Assembly (NCBI RefSeq): GCF_005144415.1
Contig: NZ_SWJE01000025.1
Span: 1-64,000, forward strand
From: Trinickia terrae
GTDB taxonomy: Bacteria; Pseudomonadota; Gammaproteobacteria; Burkholderiales; Burkholderiaceae
Direction of reading: 5' to 3'
Length of the DNA: 64,000 nt
This document shows, piece by piece, positions 54,986 to 63,239 of this stretch (positions are counted from its first letter, which is position 1; each line of letters starts with the position of its first letter). The notes below the pieces were generated by a model. The model saw nothing but the letters and a program-made list of their open reading frames with translations, ran no database searches and was not told the origin of the DNA. A program made the position numbers and the translations under genes.

Positions 54986-56062
54986 TCATGCGGGAACCAC
55001 AATCGTGTCGTGCGGATCGAGCACCACGGTCATTTCGCCGCCGGGCTCCGGGATGCGCAGGCGCGCATCCCGGCTGCCCGGCTGGCGCAGGCTGATCGCG
55101 GTGCCGTCGGCGAGCGTCGCGAACACGCGCAGGCTTTCGCCCTGGTAGAGCACATCGGTGACGCGGCACGCGAGGCGGTTCACGTGCGCCGCGTGCTGAC
55201 CGCCGTCGATCACGAGCTTTTCGGTCTGCACCGCGAGCAGCAGGTTCTCGCCGCGCGGCAGCGGCTGCGTCGAGCGCAGCACGGTATCGCCCAGGCGCAC
55301 GGCATCGTCGCCCGCGCGCGCGACGCGCAACAGCGTCGCCTCGCCGATGAAGCTCGCGACGAACGCGTCGGCAGGACGGTCGTAGAGGCGCTCGGGCGTA
55401 TCGATCTGCACGAGCCGGCCGCTCTTCATCACGGCGACGCGGTCGCTCATCGTGAGCGCCTCGCGCTGGTCGTGCGTCACGTAGACGATCGTCGCGCCGA
55501 GCTTGCGATGCAGGCGCCGCAGCTCGATCTGCATCGTCTCGCGCAGTTGCTTGTCGAGCGCGGAAAGGGGCTCGTCCATCAGGATCAGCTGCGGCTCGAA
55601 CACCATCGCGCGGGCGAGCGCGACGCGCTGGCGCTGCCCGCCCGAGAGCTGCGAGATATGGCGATGCTCGTAGCCCGAGAGCTCGACCATCGCGAGCGCG
55701 TCGGCGACCTTCTGCGCCCAGCCCGCTTTCGGCTGGCGGCGCGCGCGCAGCGGAAACGCCACGTTCTGGCCGACCGTCATGTGCGGAAACAGCGCGTAGT
55801 TCTGAAAGACGATGCCGATGTCGCGCTTGTGCGGCGGCGCGTAGGTAATGTCGCGCTCGCCGACCCACACGCTCCCCGAGCTCGGCTGCACGAAGCCGCC
55901 GAGGATGCCGAGCAGCGTCGTCTTGCCCGAGCCCGACGGCCCGAGCAGCGACACGAATTCGCCCGGCGCGATGTCGAGGGACACGTCGTCGAGCGCGACG
56001 ACGGCGTCATAACGTTTGCTTGCCGAGCGGATCGATACGCCGGTTTTTGCTCTCGCATCCAT
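54986..56062 (-). CDS. ABC transporter ATP-binding protein, PotA type
   Basis: A 358-residue ATPase. Walker A is GPSGSGKTTLL, the Q-loop VFQNYALFPHMTV, the signature LSGGQRQRVALARAM, Walker B LILMDEPLSALD, and the switch His in VTHDQ. The last 110 residues form the TOBE substrate-sensing domain. ATG 56062 follows GAGGAAG; the longer frame would overlap the divergent promoter region. It is the first gene of the leftward unit ATPase–HAD–oxidase–PotB–PotC and faces a LysR gene 101 bp away. Confidence 0.94.
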   Translation of the reverse strand: MDARAKTGVSIRSASKRYDAVVALDDVSLDIAPGEFVSLLGPSGSGKTTLLGILGGFVQPSSGSVWVGERDITYAPPHKRDIGIVFQNYALFPHMTVGQNVAFPLRARRQPKAGWAQKVADALAMVELSGYEHRHISQLSGGQRQRVALARAMVFEPQLILMDEPLSALDKQLRETMQIELRRLHRKLGATIVYVTHDQREALTMSDRVAVMKSGRLVQIDTPERLYDRPADAFVASFIGEATLLRVARAGDDAVRLGDTVLRSTQPLPRGENLLLAVQTEKLVIDGGQHAAHVNRLACRVTDVLYQGESLRVFATLADGTAISLRQPGSRDARLRIPEPGGEMTVVLDPHDTIVVPA

Positions 56063-56125
56063 TGCCCGTCTTCCTCTCGAAAAACACTGGGATGTGTCCA
56101 ATATAGGCGGCGAGGTTTTTGACGG

Positions 56126-56139
56126 CAATTCCCGAATTG
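56126..56139. promoter_or_regulatory. Candidate LysR operator in the divergent promoter region
   Basis: CAATTCCCGAATTG is a 6-2-6 palindrome. It lies 24 bp before the LysR start and 63 bp before the ATPase start, the usual position for a LysR-type binding site serving both directions. The match is by symmetry and position only. Confidence 0.5.
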
Positions 56140-56163
56140 TTGGATTGGGCATAACATCAAGTC

Positions 56164-57135
56164 ATGCCCAATCTCCGCCGAAAACTTCCGAGCGCGAACG
56201 CGCTGTTCGTCTTCGAGGCCGCCGCGCGCTGCGGCAACTTCACGCGCGCGGCCGAGGAGCTTTACGTCAGCCAGCCCGCCGTGAGCCGCATGCTTGCGCG
56301 GATGGAGGACCGGCTCGGCGTGCGCCTGTTCGAGCGCGTGCACGGCGGCATCGAGTTGACCGAGAGCGGCAGGCTCCTCTATCGCAGGATCTCCGAAGGC
56401 TTCGCCGGCATCGAGGATGCAATCCGCGAGATCGAGGCGCGCAAGACCGGCGTCGAAGCGGTCTCGCTGTCGGTGTCGACGGCGTTCACCACGCATTGGC
56501 TGATGCCGCGGCTCAATCGGTTGAACCAGGCGTTTCCGTCAGTCGATTTGCGCTTTCAGCTGATTTCCGGGCGGCTCGGCGGGCCGCTCGTCGACGTCGA
56601 TCTCGGCATGCGCTTCGTGAAGGACGACGACATCGACGAGCACTGCCGCCTCGTGATGCCCGAGACGCTGCTGCCCGTCTGCAACGCGCGCTATCACGAA
56701 GCCTTGCTCGCGGATGCGGGCGGCGATCACGGCGACACCGTGATCGTGATGGACGACGAGGAGCGCGGCTGGCACGAGCGCTTTGCCGCGTTCGCCGAAC
56801 ACCGGCGGCGCGCAGCGAGCATGCTGAGCTTCAACGACTACGCGATCGTCGTGCAGGCGGCGCTGCTCGGCCAGGGCGTCGCGCTGGGATGGCTTTCCGT
56901 GGTGTCGCATTGGCTCGCGCAAGGGGCCTTGCTGCCTGCCGAACAGGAACTGATCGTGACGAACCGGCGCTGCGTGCTGATGACGCCGGCCAATCGCCCG
57001 GAGCGGCCGATCGTCTCCGAAGTCCGCGACTGGATCATCGCGGAGACGCACCGCGACATGCTCACCGTCGATCGGATCTATCCGGATCTCGGGCTGCGCG
57101 ATGCGATGAAGCGGGCGGGGATGGCGCTGGGGTAG
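56164..57135 (+). CDS. LysR-family transcriptional regulator (GcvA-like)
   Basis: A 323-residue regulator. The N-terminal winged HTH (residues 8-66) has LFVFEAAARCGNFTRAAEELYVSQPAVSRMLARME. The remainder is a periplasmic-binding-like effector domain opening with SLSVSTAFTTHWLMPRL. It is divergent from the PotA-type ATPase gene, so it most likely controls the transport/oxidation operon in response to its substrate. There is no conspicuous Shine–Dalgarno before ATG 56164. Downstream lies a long inverted-repeat element. Confidence 0.92.
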   Translation: MPNLRRKLPSANALFVFEAAARCGNFTRAAEELYVSQPAVSRMLARMEDRLGVRLFERVHGGIELTESGRLLYRRISEGFAGIEDAIREIEARKTGVEAVSLSVSTAFTTHWLMPRLNRLNQAFPSVDLRFQLISGRLGGPLVDVDLGMRFVKDDDIDEHCRLVMPETLLPVCNARYHEALLADAGGDHGDTVIVMDDEERGWHERFAAFAEHRRRAASMLSFNDYAIVVQAALLGQGVALGWLSVVSHWLAQGALLPAEQELIVTNRRCVLMTPANRPERPIVSEVRDWIIAETHRDMLTVDRIYPDLGLRDAMKRAGMALG

Positions 57136-57166
57136 GGCGTGGGCGCCGATTCGTGGCGCGGAGTTG

Positions 57167-57189
57167 GTGTTGTGTTGTGTTGTGTTGTG
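57167..57189 (+). repeat. GTGTT pentanucleotide tandem repeat
   Basis: Nearly five copies of GTGTT in tandem, 31 bp after the LysR stop and just outside the left arm of the inverted-repeat element. Part of the same motif (TGTTGTG) is seen in reverse complement at the far right end near 57779-57785. Confidence 0.85.
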
Positions 57190-57192
57190 CTG

Positions 57193-57775
57193 TTCGCCAA
57201 GGTTTTCGCGAAAACTTTGATTTCGCGTCGGTCCGTATAGTCCGTCCCTCCCCGGGACCGGGGTCACTTTTGTCCTTGCCAAAAGTAACCAAAAGCGCGT
57301 CCTCGGCGGACAGCCTCGGCCGAAGCGCACTCAGTCCTGTTGGCGGTAGCGTTCTGGGGGCTACCGTTACCGCTCGCCGTACGTCCCGTTCGCACGCGGC
57401 ACGGAATGGCTCCGCGACGAAGCAAATGGAGGACATCGGTTTGGCCGCGCCCCACGTTGCCTGCGATTTGATGTGAGCGCGAGCGCATGCGCCGCATCCA
57501 AGACAAGCGCCTTCGGGCTTGGCCTGACCATCAGTATTGGTTTGATTCGACTCTGCGTAATTCAGTGCCGCGTGCTAACGGGACGTACGGCGAGCGATAG
57601 CAGTAGCCCCCAGAACGCTACCGCCAACAGCACTGCGTGCCTCCGGGACAGGCCGTCCGCCTAGGACGCGCTTTTGGTTACTTTTGGCAAGGACAAAAGT
57701 GACCCCGGTCCCGGGAAGGGACGGACTATACGGACCGCCGCGAATTCAAAGTTTTCACGTAAGCCTTGGCAAACG
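57193..57775. repeat. Long inverted-repeat element, about 580 bp
   Basis: Two arms of roughly 210 bp in inverted orientation around a core of about 160 bp. Exactly matching blocks are 57251-57303 with 57663-57715 (53 bp), 57337-57364 with 57603-57630 (28 bp), 57371-57390 with 57577-57596 (20 bp), and 57230-57248 with 57718-57736 (19 bp). The longest block contains a nested hairpin (ACTTTTG…CAAAAGT). No open frame with coding bias lies in the core. It fills the gap between the convergent LysR and small AraC genes and may serve as a terminator. Confidence 0.9.
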
Positions 57776-57783
57776 ACACAACA

Positions 57784-58101
57784 TCAGCGCCCCGCAAGAT
57801 AAGCACTCGGCGTCACCCCGAGCGCGCGCTTGAAATGCCGCCCCAGATGGCTCTGGTCGAAGAAACCGACCTCGGTCGCCACGACCGACGGCGGCAGGCC
57901 GCCGCGCAACAGCCGCTGAGCATGCCGCACGCGCACGAGGCACACGTAGCGATGCGGCGAGATCCCCACCTGCGCGCGAAACAGCGCGGCGAAGCGCGAC
58001 ACGCTCAGCTCCGCCGCCGCGGCGAGCATCGCGAGCGAGACCGGCTGGGCGAACGAGGTCTCGATGAACGCGATGGCCTTCTGGATCGGTTCGGTCAGCA
58101 T
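57784..58101 (-). CDS. Short AraC-family regulator, DNA-binding domain only
   Basis: A 105-residue protein that is just the AraC double HTH: VSLAMLAAAAELSVSRFAALFRAQVG, then PSVVATEVGFFDQSHLGRHFKRALG, the family signature. There is no N-terminal effector domain, unlike the 250-320-residue norm. The frame upstream of ATG 58101 has no similarity to such a domain, so I see no evidence of recent truncation. It is the last gene of the leftward dehydrogenase cluster, 41 bp after the HcnC-like gene. MarA/SoxS-sized AraC proteins act without a ligand domain. Confidence 0.85.
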   Translation of the reverse strand: MLTEPIQKAIAFIETSFAQPVSLAMLAAAAELSVSRFAALFRAQVGISPHRYVCLVRVRHAQRLLRGGLPPSVVATEVGFFDQSHLGRHFKRALGVTPSAYLAGR

Positions 58102-58142
58102 GAGATCGGCTCCCCTCCCGCAGCGCGCTGCCTGAGCCCGCC

Positions 58143-59300
58143 CTACGCCGCCTGCGGCGCCGCGCTCGCCACCGATGCCGCGAAGCGCCGGATGTCGAAC
58201 GGTTCGAGCGGCGTGCTCGTCGCACCCGTGTCGATCAGCTCGGCCATCACGTCGCCGACGCCCGGCCCGAGCTGGAAGCCGTGTCCGCAGAAGCCGAACG
58301 CGTAGTAGAGCCCGTTCACCTTGCCGCTCGCGCCCATGATCGGACGGTCGTCGGGCATGTAGCCTTCGATGCCGCTCCAGACGCGGATGATGTTGAGCCG
58401 CGCGAGCGCCGGCGCGACGCGCTGGAGCTGGCGGAACTGCAAGAGCGTGTTCTGCGGCAACACATAGGCGCGCCGCACGTCGGGATACGCGGGACCGCGC
58501 GCGCAGCCGCCGAGCACGATGTTGCCGCGCGCGACCTGCCGGAAGTACACGACCTCCTCCATCAGCGGCGACGACACGCCGACCACCGGCTTCAAGCTGT
58601 AGCGGACCGGCTCGGTCACGGCCATCTGCGGACCGTGGACGGCGATCGGCACCGGCTCGCCGAATTGCTCGGAGAGCAGGCTCCCCCACGCGCCCGCCGT
58701 GATCAGCAGCACGGGGGCATGAAACACGCGGCCGTCGGTGCTGGTCGCGCGGAACTCAGCGCCCTCTTTCTCGACGGCGGCGATCTCCGTGTTCTCGAAG
58801 ATCTGCGCGCCGAGGCGCGCGGCGGCCCGGCCGAACGCGGGTCCGGCGAGACGCGGATTCGCATGGCCGTCCTTGGCCGAATACGATCCGGCCAGCACCT
58901 CGGGACCGAGGAACGGAAAGCGCGAGCGCATCTCGTCGCCGCGCACGATGTCGAGCATGAGGCCGTAGTGGCCCGCTTCCTTCGCGTAGGTCTCGAGCAT
59001 GTCGGCCTGCTCCTCGCGATAACAGACGCGGATATGCCCCGACGGCAGGAATTCCACGTCGTGGCCGATCAGCTCCGGCAGCCTGCCCCAGATCTCGCGC
59101 GAGCGGTTCGCAAGCGGCAGTTGCGGCAGGAAGCGCCCCTGACGGCGCACGTTGCCGAAGTTGGTGCCGCTCGCCTGCTGGCCGATCAGCCCGCGCTCGA
59201 GCAGGATCACCGAGCGGCCGCGGCGCCGCAAGAAGAACGCGGTGGCGGCGCCCATGATTCCGCCGCCGACGACGATGACGTCCGCTTGCGTCCGGGTCAT
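58143..59300 (-). CDS. FAD oxidoreductase, HcnC/opine-oxidase small-FAD-subunit type
   Basis: A 385-residue D-amino-acid-oxidase-fold flavoprotein. The FAD motif is DVIVVGGGIMGAATAFFLRRRG (about 7-28), then QQASGTNFGNVRRQGR. The C-terminal PDDRPIMGASGKVNGLYYAFGFCGHGFQLGPG closes the FAD site. It would be the catalytic subunit of a three-subunit membrane-associated amine dehydrogenase like HcnABC, opine oxidases or D-hydroxyproline dehydrogenase. Its start overlaps the stop of the HcnB-like gene by four bases. The substrate is likely an amino acid or secondary amine. Confidence 0.88.
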   Translation of the reverse strand: MTRTQADVIVVGGGIMGAATAFFLRRRGRSVILLERGLIGQQASGTNFGNVRRQGRFLPQLPLANRSREIWGRLPELIGHDVEFLPSGHIRVCYREEQADMLETYAKEAGHYGLMLDIVRGDEMRSRFPFLGPEVLAGSYSAKDGHANPRLAGPAFGRAAARLGAQIFENTEIAAVEKEGAEFRATSTDGRVFHAPVLLITAGAWGSLLSEQFGEPVPIAVHGPQMAVTEPVRYSLKPVVGVSSPLMEEVVYFRQVARGNIVLGGCARGPAYPDVRRAYVLPQNTLLQFRQLQRVAPALARLNIIRVWSGIEGYMPDDRPIMGASGKVNGLYYAFGFCGHGFQLGPGVGDVMAELIDTGATSTPLEPFDIRRFAASVASAAPQAA

Positions 59301-60679
59301 TCCACATCCTCCACGGTAGCGACGGGAAGCGGCTTGACGGGCCCTTGCCCGCGCAGCCGGCCGACTTGTTCGAGCGGCACGTGCGCGGCGGCGGCGATGA
59401 TCTCCGCGCCGGCATGGCCGCAGTAGCGCCCCTGGCAGCGGCCCATGCCGACCCGGCTCAGCGCCTTCGCGCGATTGGCTTCGCGCGCACCTTCGTCTTG
59501 CACCACGCGGCGCAGCTCGCCTGCGGTGATGCCTTCGCAGCGGCAGACGATCGTGTCGTCGGCAAGGCGCGCCGCCTGCTCCGCAGGCCACGGGAACGCC
59601 TGCGCGAGCCCGAGCCGGAAGCGGTCCATCCTCCGCTGCTCGCGCATCAGCGGCTCGAGCCGGGCGGGATCGATCGCGTGCCCCAGGTCGGCCAGCGCCG
59701 CGCAGGCCGCGAGACGCCCCGCCAGCTCCGCGCCGTCCGCGCCGAGCACGCGCGCGCCGTCGCCCGCGAGGTAGACGCCCGGCACCGAGCTACGGCCGAG
59801 CTCGTCGATCTGCGGCAGCCACTGGCGCGTGTCCGCGTCGAAATGGAACGCGCAGCGCGCGAGGTCGGCGAGCTGCGTCTCGGGGCGCAGGTGGTAGCCG
59901 AGACCGACCGCGTCGCAGGCGATCTGCTGCTCGTGGCCGGATGCGTCGCGATAGTGGATGCCGCGCACGCCGTCGGCATCGGTGCCGACGATCGCGAGCG
60001 GCTCGATCCCGTTCTCGATCCGCACGCCCGCGCGCTTCAGCGACGACACCAGCGCCGCGCCCTTCTTGAGCACGTCGAGCCGCGCGAGGAGCTTGGGCAG
60101 CGCGCGCAGCCGCGCGCCGCGCGGCGAGGTGTCGAGCACCGCGGCCACTTGCGCGCCCGCGTTCACGTACTGGCTCGCGACGAGATACAGGAGCGGCCCC
60201 GAGCCCATGAACACCACCTTGCGGCCGATCGCGCAGGCCTGCGACTTCAGCGCGATCTGCGCGGCGCCGAGGCTGTAGGTGCCGGCGTACTGCCAGCCCT
60301 TCACCGGCATCAGGCGATCGGTCGCGCCGGAGCAGACGATCAGCGCGTCATAGGGCAGCGCGCGCGAATGGCCGTCATGCAGCACGTGCAGCTTGCCTTC
60401 GGCGACGTTCCACGCGAGCGTGTCGGGGCGGTAGTCGAGCCGCTCGCGCAGGCGCTCGAAGGTGAGGTGGAGGTCTTCGGCGCGTCCTGCTTCGGTGCCG
60501 TAGAGCAACGCGCTCGGCCGCGAGAACGTCTCGGGCTGCCGGCGATAGATCTGCCCGCCGTCGCGGCGGCCTTCGTCGACGACGATCGGCGCGATGCCGG
60601 CCGCGAGCAGCGTCTCGGCGCAGCGCACGCCTGCGGGTCCTGCGCCGACGATGATGACGCGGGGTTGAGCTGTCATCAT
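59297..60679 (-). CDS. FAD/NAD(P)-binding dehydrogenase subunit, HcnB/OoxA type
   Basis: A 460-residue flavoprotein of the pyridine-nucleotide-disulphide class. The first Rossmann site is VIIVGAGPAGVRCAETLLAAG, the second VVFMGSGPLLYLVASQY. A C-terminal BFD-like Fe–S domain has CRCEG and GRCQGRYCG cysteines. This is the electron-transfer subunit of HcnABC/opine-oxidase-type complexes. ATG 60679 overlaps the TGA of the small ferredoxin-like subunit gene (ATGA), with GGGAGG one base away; a tandem ATG at 60676 has better spacing. Confidence 0.9.
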   Translation of the reverse strand: MMTAQPRVIIVGAGPAGVRCAETLLAAGIAPIVVDEGRRDGGQIYRRQPETFSRPSALLYGTEAGRAEDLHLTFERLRERLDYRPDTLAWNVAEGKLHVLHDGHSRALPYDALIVCSGATDRLMPVKGWQYAGTYSLGAAQIALKSQACAIGRKVVFMGSGPLLYLVASQYVNAGAQVAAVLDTSPRGARLRALPKLLARLDVLKKGAALVSSLKRAGVRIENGIEPLAIVGTDADGVRGIHYRDASGHEQQIACDAVGLGYHLRPETQLADLARCAFHFDADTRQWLPQIDELGRSSVPGVYLAGDGARVLGADGAELAGRLAACAALADLGHAIDPARLEPLMREQRRMDRFRLGLAQAFPWPAEQAARLADDTIVCRCEGITAGELRRVVQDEGAREANRAKALSRVGMGRCQGRYCGHAGAEIIAAAAHVPLEQVGRLRGQGPVKPLPVATVEDVE

Positions 60680-60996
60680 GCCTCCCAGGGAACCGGCGCA
60701 AGGACGTCCGGCTGCGTCGTCACGATCCGCATCCCATCGCTTGCCGCCGTCGTGCAGGCGCGCAGCCGCTCGCCGCCGGCGGTCCAGACCCAGCAGTCCT
60801 GACAGGCGCCCATCATGCAAAAGCCCGCGCGCACCTCGCCGCCGAACTCCGACTGGCGCACGTGGCCGACCGAGCACAGCATCGCGACCAGCAGCGTGTC
60901 GCCTTCGAGCGCGTCGACGTCCTTGCCGTCGATGCGCAGCTTCACCGTCTTGCGCCCGGTCTCGCCCAGGCGGATGAATCGTCCGGTCATGGCCAT
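60676..60996 (-). CDS. [2Fe-2S] ferredoxin-like subunit, HcnA type
   Basis: A 106-residue protein with the cluster ligands in AGFCMMGACQDCWV and a final Cys in LRACTT, the pattern of the small HcnA/OoxX-type subunit. The first 30 residues, VKLRIDGKDVDALEGDTLLVAML, form the beta-grasp fold. It passes electrons within the three-subunit dehydrogenase. The tandem in-frame starts are ATG 60996 and 60990. It is 11 bp downstream of a PuuB-like oxidase gene, so the whole set is one operon. Confidence 0.88.
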   Translation of the reverse strand: MAMTGRFIRLGETGRKTVKLRIDGKDVDALEGDTLLVAMLCSVGHVRQSEFGGEVRAGFCMMGACQDCWVWTAGGERLRACTTAASDGMRIVTTQPDVLAPVPWEA

Positions 60997-61007
60997 ATCG
61001 TCATTGC

Positions 61008-62285
61008 TCAATGCAGGATGTCCTGCAGCCGGTAATACGCGCCGACGAGCGGCAGGAACCACGGGCTGCCGAAATGCCCCGGAATCGCAGGCCATTCGAG
61101 CTGCCGCCACGGGTTGAGCGATGCGGCGCCGAACATCACGTCCGCCATCGCGCGCCCCATGTGCACCGACATCTGCACACCGTGGCCGCTGTAGCCCATC
61201 GAGTAGAAGAGTCCTTCGTGCTGCCCGGCGCGCGGCAGGCGGTCGGCCGTCATGTCGACGAGGCCGCCCCAGCAGTAGTCGATGCGCACATCGGCCAGCG
61301 CGGGAAAGTAGTTCGCAAGCGCGCTGCGCAGGATCCGTCCGCTCTTTTCGTCGGAGCGCGGATTCGACATCGCGAAGCGCGCGCGGCCGCCGAAAATCAG
61401 GCGGTTGTCGGCCGTCGTGCGGAAGTAGTTGCCGATGTGGCGCGTCGTCACGTAGGCGCGGCGCTTGGGGAACAGCGCGTCGAGCTGCGCGCCCGGCAGC
61501 GGCGCGGTGGCGACGATGAAGCTGCCCACCGGCGCGATGCGGCGGCGAAACCATTGCAGCGGCCCGATCTGCGACGCGCCCGTGGCGATGAGCACCCGTC
61601 CCGCGCGGATCGTGCCGCGCTCGCTCTCGACCTCATAGCTCTCGCCCGCGATGCGCTTCAGGCCAGTGACCGGCGCACGCTCGAAGATCCGCGCGCCGTG
61701 CCGCGCCGCCGCCTCGGCCAGCCCGACGCCGAACTTGCCCATGTGCATCTGCGCGCCGTTGCGCTGCACGAGGCCGCCGTAGAAATCGTCCGAGCCGACT
61801 TCCTCGCGAATCCGCTCGGGCGGCACGAGCTCGACGTTCGTATCGACGTTGGCGCGCAGCGACTCGTAGGTCTTCACGAGCTTGTCGAAATGCTGCGGCT
61901 TGGCGGCGAGCTTGATCTTGCCGCCGTGGAAGAAGTCGCAATCGATCTGCTCCTCGGCGACGATCGACTCGACGGTCTTCACCGCGCTCTCGTACGCGCG
62001 ATAGAACTCCTTCGCGCGCTCGGCGCCGATGCGCTCGGCGAGCGCCGCGTAGTCGTGCGCGAGGCCCGTGTTGCAATGACCGCCGTTGCGCCCCGACGCC
62101 TCGCCGACGATGCGTCCCGCCTCCAGCACCGTCACCGGCACGCCGCGCTTGGCGAGCGCGAGCGCCGCCGACAAGCCCGTGAACCCGCCGCCGATCACGA
62201 CCACCTCGGCACTGCCCTCGACCGGGCCTGCTTGCCCGCCGTGAAACGGCGGGGCGGTGTCGAGCCAGTAGGATTCGAGCTTCAT
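61008..62285 (-). CDS. FAD-dependent amine oxidoreductase (PuuB-like), second copy
   Basis: A 425-residue DAO-family flavoenzyme. The FAD motif is VVVIGGGFTGLSAALALAKRG (about 29-49), then GEASGRNGGHCNTG. The C-terminal GYSGHGVQMSVHMGRAMAD block is present. The layout matches gamma-glutamylputrescine oxidase and relatives. AAAGGAG precedes ATG 62285. It lies between a HAD gene and the HcnABC-like genes. It is diverged from the 52857 gene but of the same family, giving two HAD–oxidase pairs in the region. Confidence 0.9.
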   Translation of the reverse strand: MKLESYWLDTAPPFHGGQAGPVEGSAEVVVIGGGFTGLSAALALAKRGVPVTVLEAGRIVGEASGRNGGHCNTGLAHDYAALAERIGAERAKEFYRAYESAVKTVESIVAEEQIDCDFFHGGKIKLAAKPQHFDKLVKTYESLRANVDTNVELVPPERIREEVGSDDFYGGLVQRNGAQMHMGKFGVGLAEAAARHGARIFERAPVTGLKRIAGESYEVESERGTIRAGRVLIATGASQIGPLQWFRRRIAPVGSFIVATAPLPGAQLDALFPKRRAYVTTRHIGNYFRTTADNRLIFGGRARFAMSNPRSDEKSGRILRSALANYFPALADVRIDYCWGGLVDMTADRLPRAGQHEGLFYSMGYSGHGVQMSVHMGRAMADVMFGAASLNPWRQLEWPAIPGHFGSPWFLPLVGAYYRLQDILH

Positions 62286-62300
62286 CGTGCTCCTTTCTCG

Positions 62301-62332
62301 CGTGATGGGCGGCGTGCGTGATGGGCGGCGTG
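62301..62332. repeat. Tandem duplication of 16 bp
   Basis: Two exact copies of CGTGATGGGCGGCGTG followed by a partial third (CGTGAT), in the gap between the oxidase and HAD genes. It lies just upstream of the oxidase ribosome site. Confidence 0.9.
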
Positions 62333-62355
62333 CGTGATCGAAGGCGAGCGGCGTC

Positions 62356-63024
62356 TCAGAGACCGACGACGCCGGCCAGCCCGCCGATGTCCTTGATCTC
62401 GGTATAGCCGTAGAACGGCGTCGACGGCTCATGGCCGCGCGCGACGAACACCTTGTTCTTGATGCCGAGATCGTGCGCCGACATCAGGTCGTAGCGCAGG
62501 CTCGACGACACATGCAGGATGTCCTCGGGATTGCAGCCGAGGTTGTCGAGCATGTACTCGAAGGCCTGGAAACGCGGCTTGTAGGCCTGCGCCTGCTGCG
62601 CGGTGAAGACCGCATGGAACGGCGCGCCGAGCTTGTCGACGTTGCTGTGGATCTGATCGTTCGAGGCGTTCGAGAGGATCACGAGCGGAAACTCCTTCGC
62701 CACCTTCGACAAGCCCTCCGGCACGTCCGGATGCGGGCCCCAGGTCGGCACGGCGTCGTAGAAGCGCTGCGCTTCGGCGTCGTCGTAGGCGAGGTTCCAG
62801 CGCTTGAGCGTGCGGCGCACGGCGTTCTTCACGACTTCCTGATACGGCTTCCAGGCGCCGAGCACTTCGTCGAGACGGTAGCCCGCGAAGTCCTTCACGA
62901 ACTGTTCCATGCGCTCGGGGCTCACGCGATCGGCGAAGATCTCGCGCGCGAGATCGCCCATGCGGAAACGCGTGAGCGTGCCGTAGCAGTCGAAGGTGAT
63001 GTATTTGGGCCTGAATTGAGTCAT
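62356..63024 (-). CDS. HAD-superfamily hydrolase, haloacid-dehalogenase type II-like, second copy
   Basis: A 222-residue HAD protein. Motif I is TFDCYGTLTRF, the type II dehalogenase form; motif II is VILSNASND; motif III Lys is in QAYKPRFQAFEYM; and HVSSSLRYDLMSAHDLG takes the place of motif IV. Dehalogenases of this class use the first Asp as nucleophile, but many genomic members act on other substrates. It precedes the PuuB-like gene by 70 bp on the same strand and is probably in one operon with it and the HcnABC-like set. Confidence 0.9.
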   Translation of the reverse strand: MTQFRPKYITFDCYGTLTRFRMGDLAREIFADRVSPERMEQFVKDFAGYRLDEVLGAWKPYQEVVKNAVRRTLKRWNLAYDDAEAQRFYDAVPTWGPHPDVPEGLSKVAKEFPLVILSNASNDQIHSNVDKLGAPFHAVFTAQQAQAYKPRFQAFEYMLDNLGCNPEDILHVSSSLRYDLMSAHDLGIKNKVFVARGHEPSTPFYGYTEIKDIGGLAGVVGL

Positions 63025-63239
63025 GTCGATGTCCTTGGTCGGGGCAATGTTCGGCGGTGGTCAAATGACACGCAACGGATCAGTTGCATGAGAAGCGGCG
63101 GCGGCTGAGAAGAATTACAGCACCGCAAAATATGTGGCTTGTCGTGTATTGGCCGGCGCGGGAAACAGAATCGGCCGTTTTTGGGGCGTCGTGCAGCAGA
63201 GAATGCGGCGGGATTCCAGCATGCGCAGCGCGCCCGCCC

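Noticed and set aside
57784-58689. 301-codon frame making a full-length AraC protein
   Set aside because: The upstream part is antisense-frame translation of the HcnC-like gene; the genuine protein begins at 58101.
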